DNA of 64,000 nt from Stagnimonas sp. (lineage in GTDB: Bacteria; Pseudomonadota; Gammaproteobacteria; Nevskiales; Nevskiaceae). The notes under the pieces were generated by a model, which did not search any database, had not been told where the DNA came from, and saw nothing but the letters and a program-made list of their open reading frames with translations. This document shows, piece by piece, positions 49,755-59,155 of the stretch. A program made the position numbers and the translations under genes. Position 1 is the first letter of the stretch, and each line of letters opens with the position of its first letter. The stretch lies in the NCBI GenBank assembly GCA_030696045.1, contig JAUYNO010000036.1, positions 21,390 to 85,389 of the forward strand. Direction: 5' to 3'.

Positions 49755-50013
49755 AACCGCTGGCGTCGCCCTCGGCCAGGTCCTGACTTCGATGGCGCGC
49801 GGGGAGCACGGTGTCGCCGGCGATGGCGAATCTGCGGTGTGCCTTACGGTGTCCCGCCGAGAGGTCTCAGGGCTGATACTGGAGTTCTCGACCAGCAGTC
49901 CGGGCCGACGACAAACCATAAAGATGCTGTTGGTCGGCGATCAGGCCTTTTTGGAAATACCGGGTTCGACGAAGCTGGCTCGGAAGCTCAAGCAGCTCGC
50001 ATCGGGTGAATGA
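49660..50013 (+). CDS. Protein of unknown function
   Basis: 117 aa, GTG start at 49660, overlapping the Panacea-like gene by 95 nt in another frame. Lys/Arg-rich N-terminus (ITAKKKGIRSATNRPKAG), then a mixed alpha/beta region. No signal peptide, membrane segment or known motif. The long overlap suggests that either the upstream frame or this start is wrong. Confidence 0.4.
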   Translation: MRSITAKKKGIRSATNRPKAGDPAREVIQHVRTAGVALGQVLTSMARGEHGVAGDGESAVCLTVSRREVSGLILEFSTSSPGRRQTIKMLLVGDQAFLEIPGSTKLARKLKQLASGE

Positions 50014-50014
50014 C

Positions 50015-50146
50015 CGCATCGGCATCCACAAGGCCATGGTCGTCATGGCCAACAAGCTCGCCAGAATCTGCAGCGCGATGCTTTTGGTGCGGCAGCGCAC
50101 CGACGTCCCACTTGCTCAGCTGGCACCTTGCAGTCTGGACGACTGA
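50015..50146 (+). pseudogene. 3' remnant of an IS110-family transposase
   Basis: The frame from 50015 reads RIGIHKAMVVMANKLARI and on to a stop at 50144-50146. This resembles the C-terminus of IS110-family transposases (R-x-G-x-x-x-A-x-V-x-x-ANK-x-AR). Only about 43 codons remain, with no start. It marks a recombination junction between the phosphoesterase/tRNA region and the copper island. Confidence 0.5.
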
Positions 50147-50159
50147 TCGAGGCTTCGCT

Positions 50160-50411
50160 ATGCAAACCGAGCATCTGAAAATTAGCGGTATGACTTGCGC
50201 CGGATGTATCAGCAAAGTTAAGACGGCGCTTGAGGCAGTAGCAGGCGTTAGCGAGGTATCGGTCTCGCTGCCGAACCATGCTGCGACGGTCAGCTATGAC
50301 GAGATGAAAACCGCACCCGACAAACTGGCGGCGGCGGTCGTTGCAGCGGGTTATGGGGTGGGTTCCACACAGCATCCGCAAAGCCAGCCGACAAAACGCG
50401 GCTGTTGCTAG
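50160..50411 (+). CDS. copZ: CopZ-like copper chaperone (HMA domain)
   Basis: 83 aa, one heavy-metal-associated domain with GMTCAGC (residues 10-16; the CxxC pair binds Cu(I)), and the betaalphabeta-betaalphabeta pattern ending VVAAGYG. The tail has His/Gln and KRGCC, a second possible metal site. It would carry Cu(I) in the cytoplasm. The upstream-extended frame is ignored because the IS110 remnant occupies it. It opens the copper island. Confidence 0.8.
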   Translation: MQTEHLKISGMTCAGCISKVKTALEAVAGVSEVSVSLPNHAATVSYDEMKTAPDKLAAAVVAAGYGVGSTQHPQSQPTKRGCC

Positions 50412-50415
50412 CTGT

Positions 50416-50439
50416 GTTTACACTAGCTAGGTTTGTAAC
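50416..50439 (+). promoter_or_regulatory. Inverted repeat, possible copper-responsive site
   Basis: GTTTACA (50416-50422) and TGTAAC (50434-50439) form a spaced inverted repeat in the 82-nt gap before the 41-aa gene. The shape is similar to boxes bound by CopR/CusR-type regulators, but no regulator lies in the window and no clear -35/-10 pair is visible. Confidence 0.25.
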
Positions 50440-50493
50440 CGCCGAAATCCCCTTTACGACCCCTCTCGGCAAGCTGCCGAGCAAAGGATTCTC

Positions 50494-50619
50494 ATGATGA
50501 ACCAGGCGAATGGCTGGATGAGCGGCTGGGCTGGTGGCGGGATGTGGGGATGGTCGGTGATCGGCACGCTGATCGTCGTGCTGCTGATCGTGGTGATCGT
50601 CAAGCTCATCAACAAATAG
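50494..50619 (+). CDS. Small membrane protein of the copper island
   Basis: 41 aa. It has a Trp/Met/Gly-rich start (MMNQANGWMSGWAGGGMWGW) and one transmembrane helix (VIGTLIVVLLIVVIVKL). AAGGA is 7 nt upstream. Similar short proteins precede copper genes in other islands, often with a SHOCT-like tail, which is missing here. It ends 10 nt before the reductase gene, so it is probably in the same operon. The Trp/Met pattern might bind Cu(I) at the membrane surface (inference). Confidence 0.6.
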   Translation: MMNQANGWMSGWAGGGMWGWSVIGTLIVVLLIVVIVKLINK

Positions 50620-50629
50620 TGCGAGCGCC

Positions 50630-52792
50630 GTGGCCAAGCTCAATCTAAGAGGCGCTCTTGCGACGGCGCTCCTGCTGATCGCCGAGGCCGCCGGGGCGCA
50701 GGCCGATGCCGGTCACCTTGGCCATCATCCGCCGCCTGCCGCCGCCGCTGCACCGATGCCGGCCACGCCATCCGCCGCGCAGGCGATGGCCCCGGAGACA
50801 CCCATGCCCATGCCGACGACGCCAGCAAGGCCGGCGCCGATGGCAATGCCCGCAGCCGTTGCGCCGGGTATGGCAGCACCCGCACCGGCTGCTGCACCCG
50901 GCACCGCCCCAGCCGCGCCTGCCATGCCCGCCGCTGCACCCGGCATGGCGGGCGGCGGAATGATGATGGACATGATGGGCAAGATGATGGCCCCCGCCAG
51001 TCCCGGCGCAGCCGCCATGCCCGCCGCACCTGCGCCGGGCATGGCGGGGATGCCTGCGCCTGCCGCCGCCGGTGGCTGCATGGGGATGGGTTGCGGCGCT
51101 GGCGGTGCAGGCACGTCGCCGATCTATCCCTCGCTGATGACGCTGCCCGCGCTCACCCCGGAAAAGCGCGCCGAGATCGAGGCTCTGGGCAATCAGCAAC
51201 TGAGCGACGGCATGGGGCGGCTGGCCAGCAGCTACGAGGCACTCAACCACGCGGCGCAAGCCAGCGATCACGCCGCCATGCAGCAGGCTGCGGGCCTGAT
51301 GCGCGAAGCGCTGGGCCAGGTGGGTTCCGGTATCGCCGCGCGCCGGGTGCTGACCGAAGGCAAGTCGCCGCGCAATCTCGCGCTCGACTGGTTCAAGCGC
51401 GAGATGAGCCTGGCATCGCCCATCGCCGCAGTCGCCGCCGGGCCGACTGGCGGTGTCAGGCTGTTTCACTTCATTACGATGCTGTCGCTGATCGCTTTTG
51501 CAGTGGCGATGGTGGCGATCTACGTCCTCCGGATGCGCCGCGCCGCTGCCCTGTTCGGGCGACTGGAAGGCGGCTCGGGCGGGCCGCCGCCACCACCACC
51601 GCCGCCGGCTGACGGCAAGCCACCGCCAACGGCACCCAGCGGCACGCAGAACGCGCCAGCCGATGCACCTGCCGCAGCCAGTGCAGCGCCCAAAGCCGAG
51701 CCTGCGGCCGTAGCGGCCGACACCACCGTAGACACTCCACCCGTCAGCGCCAAGTGGCTGGGGCAACTGCGGGTGGGCAGCGTTATCGTTGAAACACCGA
51801 GCGTCAAGACGCTGCGCCTGCTGCCTTCATCGGGCACCGGGCTGCTGCCGTTTACCTTCCTGCCCGGCCAGTTTCTCAACCTCTCCTTGTGGATTGGCGG
51901 CGCGAAGATGAACCGCTCCTACTCCATCTCTTCGTCGCCGACGCAGCGCGGCTTCGTCGATCTCACCGTCAAGCGCGAGCCGCGTGGAGCGGTGTCGCGG
52001 CATCTGGATGATCTGCTCGAGGTGGGTGACCTGATCGACGTTGGTGGGCCGGTCGGCAAGTTCACGTTCACCGGTGCGGAGGCGAGCAGCATCGTGCTGA
52101 TCGCCGGGGGTGTTGGCATCACGCCGATGATGAGCATCGCGCGCACGCTCAGTGCGATGGCCTGGCCGGGCGACATCTACTTTTTCTATGCCTGCCGCGC
52201 GCCTCCGGATTTCATCTTTGCGAAGGAACTCGCTGCACTCCAGCAACAAAATCTCCGTCTGCACGTCACCGTGACGATGGAAATGGCGGAAGGCATCGAC
52301 TGGGCGGGGCCAGTCGGGCGCATCACGAAAGGGCTACTTACACAGGCAGTGCCCGCGCTCATCACGCGCCGTGTTCACCTTTGCGGCCCTCCCATGATGA
52401 TGCAGGCGATCAAGGCGCTGCTCAGCGAACTGGGCGTACCACCCGAGCAGGTCAAGACCGAAGACTTCGGCACCGCCGCACCGCAAGCCGCCGCCGCAGG
52501 CACTGCGGCGAAATCGGCAGCTCCGGCCACTGGCCCGCTGGTGACGTTCTCCAAGAACAGCAAAGCCTCCAAGAGCCGCCCCGACCAGACGGTTCTCGAA
52601 CTCTCCGAGGAGCTCGGCATCGGCATCGAGTTTTCCTGCCGCGTCGGCACCTGCGGAGTCTGCAAGGTGGCGATGACCTCCGGCGACGTGGAGATGGCGG
52701 TGGACGACGCGCTTGATGCCGAGGACAGGGCCAAGGGGATCATTCTCGCCTGCCAGGCCAAGCCGAAGATCGATTGCGTGGTCGAGGCCTGA
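50630..52792 (+). CDS. Membrane-anchored FAD/NAD(P)H/2Fe-2S reductase with Met-rich periplasmic domain
   Basis: 720 aa, GTG start. Signal peptide (1-25), an Ala/Pro/Met-rich periplasmic stretch (30-165, with MMMDMMGKMM and CMGMGC), a helical region (170-260), one TM helix (278-302), a Pro-rich linker (315-375), FAD-binding domain (RSYS at 429-432), NAD-binding domain (GGVGITP at 493-499), and a plant-type 2Fe-2S domain with Cys670, Cys675, Cys678 and Cys708. Electrons should pass NAD(P)H to FAD to the cluster. The next two genes encode a di-haem membrane protein and a multihaem cytochrome, its likely partners. Confidence 0.8.
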   Translation: MAKLNLRGALATALLLIAEAAGAQADAGHLGHHPPPAAAAAPMPATPSAAQAMAPETPMPMPTTPARPAPMAMPAAVAPGMAAPAPAAAPGTAPAAPAMPAAAPGMAGGGMMMDMMGKMMAPASPGAAAMPAAPAPGMAGMPAPAAAGGCMGMGCGAGGAGTSPIYPSLMTLPALTPEKRAEIEALGNQQLSDGMGRLASSYEALNHAAQASDHAAMQQAAGLMREALGQVGSGIAARRVLTEGKSPRNLALDWFKREMSLASPIAAVAAGPTGGVRLFHFITMLSLIAFAVAMVAIYVLRMRRAAALFGRLEGGSGGPPPPPPPPADGKPPPTAPSGTQNAPADAPAAASAAPKAEPAAVAADTTVDTPPVSAKWLGQLRVGSVIVETPSVKTLRLLPSSGTGLLPFTFLPGQFLNLSLWIGGAKMNRSYSISSSPTQRGFVDLTVKREPRGAVSRHLDDLLEVGDLIDVGGPVGKFTFTGAEASSIVLIAGGVGITPMMSIARTLSAMAWPGDIYFFYACRAPPDFIFAKELAALQQQNLRLHVTVTMEMAEGIDWAGPVGRITKGLLTQAVPALITRRVHLCGPPMMMQAIKALLSELGVPPEQVKTEDFGTAAPQAAAAGTAAKSAAPATGPLVTFSKNSKASKSRPDQTVLELSEELGIGIEFSCRVGTCGVCKVAMTSGDVEMAVDDALDAEDRAKGIILACQAKPKIDCVVEA

Positions 52793-52795
52793 ACG

Positions 52796-53539
52796 GTGAA
52801 GGGGCGCGAACGCATCGTGGTGCTGGGCGTGGCCAGCGTGCTGCTGCTCGCCTGGCTCGGCTTTCTGCTGCATCGCTCGCCTCGCTTCCCCGGCAGTGAC
52901 CTGGGCTCCGCGTTCGGCATCGCGGCGGCGGTGCTCATGCTGATGCCGTTGGCCTACACGCTGGTCAAGCGCGTGCCCTGGATTCACGACCGCATCACGC
53001 CCTACGTCTCGATGCAGTCGTGGATGAGCCTGCATGTCTATGCGGGCATCTTCGGCCCGCTGCTCGCGATCATCCATACCGGGCACAAGTTCGACAGCCC
53101 GCTCGGCGTGGCGCTGACGGCGGTGTTGTTGCTGGTGGTGGTGAGCGGCCTTGCCGTGCGCTATCTGCTGACCTACGTCAGCCACGACATCAAGGACAAG
53201 CTGCTGCTGCTCCAAACCGCGCGTGGCGATCTCGACTGCGCCTGGGGCGTGTTGGAAAAATCGGCGGCAACCGCGAGCCTGCTTCCCAAGCCAAGCGCCT
53301 TCGTCACCGTGCTGGCCTCATTGGGTCTCGCGCTCCCGGCCAGCGGGCCTGCTGCTGAGGTGACGCGCCTCGCGGAATCGGTTGCAGACCTCGAATACGC
53401 GATCCGCCTGGACGAGTTCTTCAAGCGCTGGTTCGTCCGCGCGCTGAAGCTGCACATTGCAGCCTCCATCGCCTTCTACCTTCTGCTTGCACTGCACATC
53501 GGTGCCGGCCTCTATTTTGGCCTGCGGTGGCTGCAATGA
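52796..53539 (+). CDS. Ferric-reductase-like di-haem b membrane protein
   Basis: 247 aa, GTG start 3 nt after the reductase. About five TM helices. Two helices each carry His-X13-His: His80/His94 and His220/His234. This double HX13H pattern is the haem-binding signature of NOX/ferric-reductase membrane domains and would stack two b haems across the membrane. The FAD/NAD domain normally fused to it is missing here but is encoded by the preceding gene. Between the helices, residues 130-205 form a soluble loop. Predicted role: moving electrons from the cytoplasm to the periplasm. Confidence 0.7.
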   Translation: MKGRERIVVLGVASVLLLAWLGFLLHRSPRFPGSDLGSAFGIAAAVLMLMPLAYTLVKRVPWIHDRITPYVSMQSWMSLHVYAGIFGPLLAIIHTGHKFDSPLGVALTAVLLLVVVSGLAVRYLLTYVSHDIKDKLLLLQTARGDLDCAWGVLEKSAATASLLPKPSAFVTVLASLGLALPASGPAAEVTRLAESVADLEYAIRLDEFFKRWFVRALKLHIAASIAFYLLLALHIGAGLYFGLRWLQ

Positions 53540-54336
53540 AGAGGGCTTTACTCTGGGCGCTGTTGAGTGTTGCGGTGATCGGCATCGCGGTGTTTGCCGT
53601 GCGCCATTTCGCCCCCGCGAAAGTGCTGGCGCAGCAACTCGTCAGTCCCGGCGTACTGTCGCCGCGCCATGCCCATCTCGGCGATCAGTGCGGGGCCTGC
53701 CACACGCCCAACGTCGGCGTTACGGTCGCCAACTGCACGGCCTGCCATGCCAATGCAGAGCGCCTGCTGGGCCGCCAGCCGACGGCCTTCCATGCCAGCG
53801 TGCAGGAGTGTTCCAGCTGCCATATCGAGCATCAGGGGACTGGCGTGCGGCCAGTGACGATGGATCATCTGGCACTCGCGCAGGTGGGCATGCGCACGAT
53901 GGCGCGCGCCGCGCACGGCCACTTCAGCCCCGACATTGGGCCGGATGCCGAAAGTGCCGCGACCCTGCAATCGCTGGAGACCTGGCTGCGCGTCAAGACG
54001 CCCAAGCAACTCGACGCCAGCAGTGCGCGTGAAGCCCTCAACTGTGCGGGCTGCCACGACAGCAAAGACCCGCACTTCAAGCGCATGGGCAGTGACTGCG
54101 GGCAGTGCCATGCATTCGTCTCCTGGCAGGTGCCGGGCTACCAGCACCCCGCGCCGAGTTCCACCGACTGCGTGCAATGCCATCAGCCGCCGCCGAGCCA
54201 CCTGATGGGGCATTTCGAGATGGTCTCGAAGAAGTTCGCGGGCAAGGAGCGCGCGCGTGTTGATCAGTGCTTCGAGTGCCACAACACCACCAGTTGGAAC
54301 GATATCGTCGGTGTCGGTTTTTACAAGCACCACTGA
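53536..54336 (+). CDS. Heptahaem periplasmic c-type cytochrome
   Basis: 266 aa. An N-terminal helix (residues 4-24) anchors or exports it. Seven CXXCH motifs follow: CGACH, CTACH, CSSCH, CAGCH, CGQCH, CVQCH and CFECH. Several further His residues can act as axial ligands, as in cytochrome c3/c7-type chains. Its ATG overlaps the stop of the di-haem gene (ATGA). It most likely accepts electrons from that protein and passes them to a periplasmic acceptor. Candidates in this operon are Cu(II) or the CopA oxidase. Confidence 0.82.
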   Translation: MKRALLWALLSVAVIGIAVFAVRHFAPAKVLAQQLVSPGVLSPRHAHLGDQCGACHTPNVGVTVANCTACHANAERLLGRQPTAFHASVQECSSCHIEHQGTGVRPVTMDHLALAQVGMRTMARAAHGHFSPDIGPDAESAATLQSLETWLRVKTPKQLDASSAREALNCAGCHDSKDPHFKRMGSDCGQCHAFVSWQVPGYQHPAPSSTDCVQCHQPPPSHLMGHFEMVSKKFAGKERARVDQCFECHNTTSWNDIVGVGFYKHH

Positions 54337-54349
54337 GAGGAGCACGAGC

Positions 54350-55390
54350 GTGACGGAGAAAACCGCAATGCAGATCGGGATGGTTGGGCTGGGCCGGATG
54401 GGCGCCAACATGGTGAGGCGATTGATCGCAGGCGGCCATAAGTGCGTGGTCTTCAACCGCTCGCCGCAAAAAGTCGAGGAACTGGTCAAGGATCACAACG
54501 CCATCGGCGCGTCCTCGCTCGCCGACCTCGTGAACCAGCTCCAGAAGCCGCGCGTCGTCTGGCTGATGGTGCCCGCGGCCGTCGTAGACGGGTTCATCGC
54601 TGAACTGTTGCCGCTGCTGGAACCCGGCGACATCCTGATCGACGGCGGAAATTCCTGGTACGTGGATGACCTCCGGCGCGCGAAGGAGCTTGCGCCCAAG
54701 GGCATTCACTACGTGGATGTGGGCACCAGCGGCGGAGTGTGGGGACTGCAACGCGGCTACTGCATGATGATCGGCGGCGAGAGCCACGCGGTGCAGCATC
54801 TCGATCCGATCTTCGCCACGCTGGCGCCTGGCAGCGGCGACATAGCGCGCACGAGCGGACGCGAACAGCTCGTTGGCACCTCGGAACAGGGCTACCTACA
54901 TTGCGGCCCGAATGGTGCCGGCCACTTCGTCAAGATGGTTCACAACGGCATCGAGTACGGCCTGATGGCTGCGTATGCCGAAGGGCTGAGCGTCCTGCGC
55001 AAGGCCAGCATCGGTGCGCAAGCGCAGGCACACGACGCCGAAACCATGCCCCTGCGCGAACCCGAGCGCTATCAATACGACTTCAATCTGGGCGACATCG
55101 CCGAGGTCTGGCGACGCGGCAGCGTAATCAGCTCCTGGCTGCTGGACCTGACGGCGGATGCGCTGGCCAGGGATTCCACGCTCGCGCAATTCGAGGGTCG
55201 GGTGTCGGACTCCGGCGAGGGCCGGTGGACCATCCAGGCCGCCATCGACGAAGCGGTGCCGGTGCCGGTGCTCAGCGCGGCGCTGTATGCGCGATTCGCG
55301 TCCCGCGGCGAGGCGGATTTCCAGACCAAGCTGCTCTCGGCGATGCGCCACGGCTTCGGCGGCCATCACGAAAAGCCGGCGAAAAAATGA
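54350..55390 (+). CDS. gnd: 6-phosphogluconate dehydrogenase, decarboxylating (short form)
   Basis: 346 aa, the short 6PGDH type. NADP-binding GLGRMGANM near the start, then [10 protein letters not shown] (about 100), [10 protein letters not shown] (about 120), and the catalytic block [19 protein letters not shown] (about 185). It oxidises 6-phosphogluconate to ribulose 5-phosphate, producing NAD(P)H and CO2. GTG 54350 has GAGAGGAG 7 nt upstream; an ATG at 54368 is an alternative. It lies 13 nt after the heptahaem gene, so pentose-phosphate and electron-transfer genes share an operon. Confidence 0.9.
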   Translation: MTEKTAMQIGMVGLGRMGANMVRRLIAGGHKCVVFNRSPQKVEELVKDHNAIGASSLADLVNQLQKPRVVWLMVPAAVVDGFIAELLPLLEPGDILIDGGNSWYVDDLRRAKELAPKGIHYVDVGTSGGVWGLQRGYCMMIGGESHAVQHLDPIFATLAPGSGDIARTSGREQLVGTSEQGYLHCGPNGAGHFVKMVHNGIEYGLMAAYAEGLSVLRKASIGAQAQAHDAETMPLREPERYQYDFNLGDIAEVWRRGSVISSWLLDLTADALARDSTLAQFEGRVSDSGEGRWTIQAAIDEAVPVPVLSAALYARFASRGEADFQTKLLSAMRHGFGGHHEKPAKK

Positions 55391-55400
55391 GCCGCAGCGC

Positions 55401-56792
55401 ATGAACCTGCCTCGCTCCGATGCCCTGGTGTTCTTCGGCGCCACCGGCGATCTCGTCTACAAAAAGATTTTTCCCGCGCTGTACGAGATGGAGCGGCGCG
55501 GACACTTGCAAGTGCCGATCATCGGCGTTGCCCGGTCGGACTGGAACATCGAGCAGTTCCGCGCGCGTGCCCGCGCAAGCGTGGAGACGCACGGCGACAG
55601 CTTCGACGAAAAGGTCTTTGCCAAACTCCAGGAGCGACTCGGCTACATCAGCGGCGACTACGCCGCTTCCGCCACCCACGCCGCGCTGCGCAAGCGGCTC
55701 GGTGATTCGGCGCATCCGCTGCACTATCTGGCGATCCCTCCGAGCGTCTTCTCGAACGTGGTCCAGAGACTCGGCGAATCGGGCTGCGCCCGTGGCGCGC
55801 GCGTGATTGTCGAGAAGCCCTTCGGCCGTGATCTTGCTTCCGCGCAGACGCTGAGCGCGACCTTGCACACGGTGTTCGACGAGTCGGACGTGTTCCGCAT
55901 CGACCATTACCTCGGCAAGGAGCCGGTGCAGAACCTGCTGGTGTTCCGCTTCGCCAACACCTTCCTCGAACCGATCTGGAACCGCAGCTACATCGAGAGC
56001 GTGCATATCACGATGGCCGAGCGCTTCGGCGTCGAGGGCCGGGGTCATTTCTACGAAGAGTCCGGCGCCATTCGTGACGTGATCCAGAACCACATGCTCC
56101 AGGTTATGGGCTTCCTCGCGATGGAATCGCCGCCGACGACCAAGCCCGAGTCAATCCGCGAGGAGCAGGTGAAGGTGTTCAGGATGATCCGCCCGCTCAG
56201 CGCCGAGGACCTGGTGCGCGGGCAGTATCGCGGATACCGCGATGAGAACAGCGTCGCTCGCGACTCGACCGTCGAAACCTTTGTCGCGGCGCGGCTCCAC
56301 ATCGACTCGCCACGCTGGGAGGGCGTGCCTTTTTTTATCCGCGCCGGCAAGCGCCTGCCCACGACGATGACCGAGGTGCTGGTCAGGCTAAAACCGCCCC
56401 CGCTCGGCGAGCTGTGCCCAGGCCGGGCAAACCATGTTCGCTTCCGCCTGGGCCCGGACGTGACGATTGCCATCGGCGCGCGGGTGAAGCGCCCGGGTGG
56501 CGCATTGGTTGGCGATCCAACGGAACTCAAGGTGCTCAGCCGCCCAGACGGAGATGAGATGAACGCCTACGAGCGTCTCCTTGGCGACGCCATGGTCGGT
56601 GACGGCACCCTCTTCGCGGGTCAGGACGGCGTCGAGGCCGCGTGGGCGGTCGTTCAACCCGTTCTCGACAATGTGACGCCAGTTCATGAGTACGAGCCCG
56701 GCACCTGGGGACCGGCGCAGGCTGCTCGCCTTGAGCCGGACTGTTCGCATTGCGGGGGCGACCCAGCGATGGCGATCGTACCAGGCACATGA
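55401..56792 (+). CDS. zwf: Glucose-6-phosphate dehydrogenase
   Basis: 463 aa. Nucleotide-binding [10 protein letters not shown] (residues 13-22), substrate-site RIDHYLGKE (about 168), and the C-terminal dimer domain. It oxidises glucose 6-phosphate to 6-phosphogluconolactone with NADP reduction. It is slightly shorter than the usual 490 residues and ends in an unusual Cys/His-bearing tail (DCSHCGGDP). It begins 10 nt after gnd and overlaps pgl by 4 nt. Confidence 0.92.
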   Translation: MNLPRSDALVFFGATGDLVYKKIFPALYEMERRGHLQVPIIGVARSDWNIEQFRARARASVETHGDSFDEKVFAKLQERLGYISGDYAASATHAALRKRLGDSAHPLHYLAIPPSVFSNVVQRLGESGCARGARVIVEKPFGRDLASAQTLSATLHTVFDESDVFRIDHYLGKEPVQNLLVFRFANTFLEPIWNRSYIESVHITMAERFGVEGRGHFYEESGAIRDVIQNHMLQVMGFLAMESPPTTKPESIREEQVKVFRMIRPLSAEDLVRGQYRGYRDENSVARDSTVETFVAARLHIDSPRWEGVPFFIRAGKRLPTTMTEVLVRLKPPPLGELCPGRANHVRFRLGPDVTIAIGARVKRPGGALVGDPTELKVLSRPDGDEMNAYERLLGDAMVGDGTLFAGQDGVEAAWAVVQPVLDNVTPVHEYEPGTWGPAQAARLEPDCSHCGGDPAMAIVPGT

Positions 56793-57535
56793 CGCAAGTC
56801 CAGATCATGGTCCTGCACGACCGCAGTGCGCTGGTGCAGGCCGCGGCGGAGCGCTTTGTCGCCGCAAGCATCGAGGCCATACGAGCGCGCGGTCAATTCC
56901 ACGTCGCGCTATCGGGCGGCTCGACGCCGAAGAGCCTGTACGGGCTGCTGGCAACCAAAGGCTACGCGGCACGCATCGACTGGTCGCGGGTGCATCTGTT
57001 CTGGGGCGACGAACGCTGCGTGCCGCCCACCGATCCGCTGAGCAACTACCGGATGGCACGCGAGACCTTGATCGATTACGTCCCGCTACCCGCCGGCAAC
57101 GTCCACCGCATTCGCGGCGAAGACGAACCGGCGGCTGCCGCCGCCGCGTACGAGATCGAACTCCGGCAGGTCTTGGGAACCGGCGCCGGCTTCGATCTCG
57201 TTCTTCTCGGCATGGGCGAAGACGGGCATACCGCGTCGCTGTTTCCGCAACTGACGGCGGTTCGCGAGCGCGAGCGCTGGTCGATGGCGGAGTACGTTGC
57301 CGCAGTGTCGGCATGGCGAATCACCTGCACTCCCGTTTTGTTGAATGCGTCCGCTGCGGTCCTGTTCCTGGTCTCCGGTGGCAAGAAGGCGGCCCCGTTA
57401 CGCCAAGTGCTCGAAGGGCCTTACCCACCCGATGCACTACCAGCGCGGGTCGTCGCACCGCACGATGGGTCTGTCTGCTGGCTGCTCGATGCGGATGCGG
57501 CGGCAGATCTCACCGAGGCTGCGGTAGGACCGTGA
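56789..57535 (+). CDS. pgl: 6-phosphogluconolactonase
   Basis: 248 aa. DevB/SOL-type lactonase motifs: [15 protein letters not shown] (about 40), [12 protein letters not shown] (about 70), [15 protein letters not shown] (about 145) and [10 protein letters not shown] (about 195). It hydrolyses 6-phosphogluconolactone, joining zwf and gnd into the complete oxidative pentose-phosphate route. Its ATG overlaps the zwf stop (ATGA), and its stop overlaps the next GTG. Confidence 0.9.
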   Translation: MTQVQIMVLHDRSALVQAAAERFVAASIEAIRARGQFHVALSGGSTPKSLYGLLATKGYAARIDWSRVHLFWGDERCVPPTDPLSNYRMARETLIDYVPLPAGNVHRIRGEDEPAAAAAAYEIELRQVLGTGAGFDLVLLGMGEDGHTASLFPQLTAVRERERWSMAEYVAAVSAWRITCTPVLLNASAAVLFLVSGGKKAAPLRQVLEGPYPPDALPARVVAPHDGSVCWLLDADAAADLTEAAVGP

Positions 57536-58845
57536 GCCACCTGGCCGAGTATCCGAGTCAACCTGTCGCAGACGAAGCGATGCTGGACGCGCTACAGCGG
57601 GACGCTTTTGGATACTTCCTGCACGAGACGAATCCTGCGAACGGCCTGGTGCTGGACAAGACGCAGCCGGGTGCGCCTTCGAGTATCGCTGCGGTCGGAT
57701 TTGCGCTGGGCGCCTACCTGGTGGGTGTCGAACGCTCATGGATGACGCGGGACGAAGCCGCTGCACGGACACTGGCGGTACTCCGGTTCTTCTGGACCAG
57801 CGCGCAGGGAACGGCACCCGATGCGACGGGCTACAAAGGGTTCTATTACCACTTTCTCGACATGCAGACGGGACGGCGTGCGGGGAGTTGTGAGCTGTCC
57901 ACCATCGACAGCGCTTTCCTGCTCGCCGGAATGCTCACCGCCGCAGTCTATTTCGATCAGGAGTGTGAGGACGAGCGCGAGATCCGCACGCTGGCCGATG
58001 CGCTCTACCGCCGTGCGGATTGGCAGTGGGCGCAGAACGGTGGGGTGACAGTCACCCATGGGTGGACCCCCGAAAGCGGCTTTTTAAAATATCGCTGGGA
58101 AGGCTACGACGAAGCCCTGCTGCTGTATCTGCTAGGTCTTGGCTCTCCCACCTATCCGCTGCCAAAGGAAAGCTACTCGGCGTGGGCTTCCACCTACGAG
58201 TGGAAAGATATTTATGGGCATGAGTTCTTGTACGGCGGCTCGCTTTTTATCCATCAATACTCGCATCTGTGGATCGACTTCCGTGGAATCCAGGATGCCT
58301 TCATGCGCGACAAGGGCATCGACTACTTCGAGAACAGCCGGCGAGCGACCCAGGTCCAGCAGCAGTACGCGATTCACAATCCTCTGGCATTCGAGGGTTA
58401 CGGCCCGTATTTCTGGGGCCTGACCGCGAGCGATGGACCCGGCCAGACGGTACGACTGATCCGTGGCGTCGAGCGCAGCTTCTTCGATTACGTCGCGCGG
58501 GGTGCGCCATACGGCCCGGACGACGGCACCGTCGCGCCATGGGCGGTGGTCGCCTCTTTACCCTTCGCACCGGAGATCGTGCTGCCCACGGTTCAGCATT
58601 TCAAAGAGGTCTATCCGGAGGTCACAGGCAAGTATTGTTTCAAGTGCAGCTTCAATCTGAGTTTTCAGTACGAGTCGCAGGGCAAGCGCGGCTGGACGTC
58701 GCAATATCACTACGGGATCAATCTGGGGCCGGTCGTTTTGATGTGCGAGAACTACCGCTCAGGCTTGCTCTGGCAACTGACGCGAGCTTGCCCCTACCTC
58801 ATCGCGGGATTGCGTCGGGCCGGATTTTCGAACGGCTGGCTATGA
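57532..58845 (+). CDS. Glucoamylase-family protein (PF10091-like)
   Basis: 437 aa, no signal peptide. LDALQRDAFGYFLHETNPANGL at the start, SSIAAVGFALGAYLVG (about 45), STIDSAFLLAGMLTAA (about 120), EGYDEALLLYLLGLGS (about 190), and later NPLAFEGYGPYFWGLTASDG. These match the glycoside-hydrolase-like family found with cyclic-glucan enzymes. If active it would release glucose from a cytoplasmic or exported glucan, feeding zwf. GTG start overlaps the pgl stop. Confidence 0.8.
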   Translation: MSHLAEYPSQPVADEAMLDALQRDAFGYFLHETNPANGLVLDKTQPGAPSSIAAVGFALGAYLVGVERSWMTRDEAAARTLAVLRFFWTSAQGTAPDATGYKGFYYHFLDMQTGRRAGSCELSTIDSAFLLAGMLTAAVYFDQECEDEREIRTLADALYRRADWQWAQNGGVTVTHGWTPESGFLKYRWEGYDEALLLYLLGLGSPTYPLPKESYSAWASTYEWKDIYGHEFLYGGSLFIHQYSHLWIDFRGIQDAFMRDKGIDYFENSRRATQVQQQYAIHNPLAFEGYGPYFWGLTASDGPGQTVRLIRGVERSFFDYVARGAPYGPDDGTVAPWAVVASLPFAPEIVLPTVQHFKEVYPEVTGKYCFKCSFNLSFQYESQGKRGWTSQYHYGINLGPVVLMCENYRSGLLWQLTRACPYLIAGLRRAGFSNGWL

Positions 58846-59015
58846 GGCGACGGCGATGCGACGGCTGCTAATCGCAACCGGACTATGAGCCCCGGCGTAC
58901 AGACCAGAGCGGTGGGCCGGCATAGCCTCTGGGAGTGATCGATGTGGAAGGATTCGACAGGCCGCGCAGTCTTGCAGGCGGCCCACCCGCAGCAAGCGCG
59001 TACTGGAGTAATCCC

Positions 59016-59090
59016 ATGAACAGGTTTTCTCTCTCGATTGACCTGCATCAATGTCAGGCGACGGACCATTCCGGACACTGTGACCTGTGA
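59016..59090 (+). CDS. Possible 24-aa leader peptide
   Basis: ATG 59016 is preceded by ctggagtaatccc, nearly the same leader as attggagtgattcc before the gene at 59156. It encodes a His/Cys-containing peptide (HQCQATDHSGHC). This lies in the 310-nt gap 58846-59155. The repeated leader suggests a partial duplication, and the peptide a possible metal-binding leader. Nothing else is recognised in the gap. Confidence 0.3.
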   Translation: MNRFSLSIDLHQCQATDHSGHCDL

Positions 59091-59155
59091 AGTACATAGC
59101 CGGACCGCAGCGGCCGGCACTGTTCCGCTGCAAACGCTCACATTGGAGTGATTCC

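Noticed and set aside
50010..50159. N-terminal extension of the copper chaperone
   Set aside because: This stretch is better explained by the IS110 remnant in another frame, and the HMA domain starts right after ATG 50160.
56686..57531. N-terminal extension of the glucoamylase-family gene
   Set aside because: The upstream frame is antisense-free but runs across zwf and pgl in a wrong frame with Arg-rich, non-protein-like composition; the GTG at 57532 overlapping pgl is the natural start.
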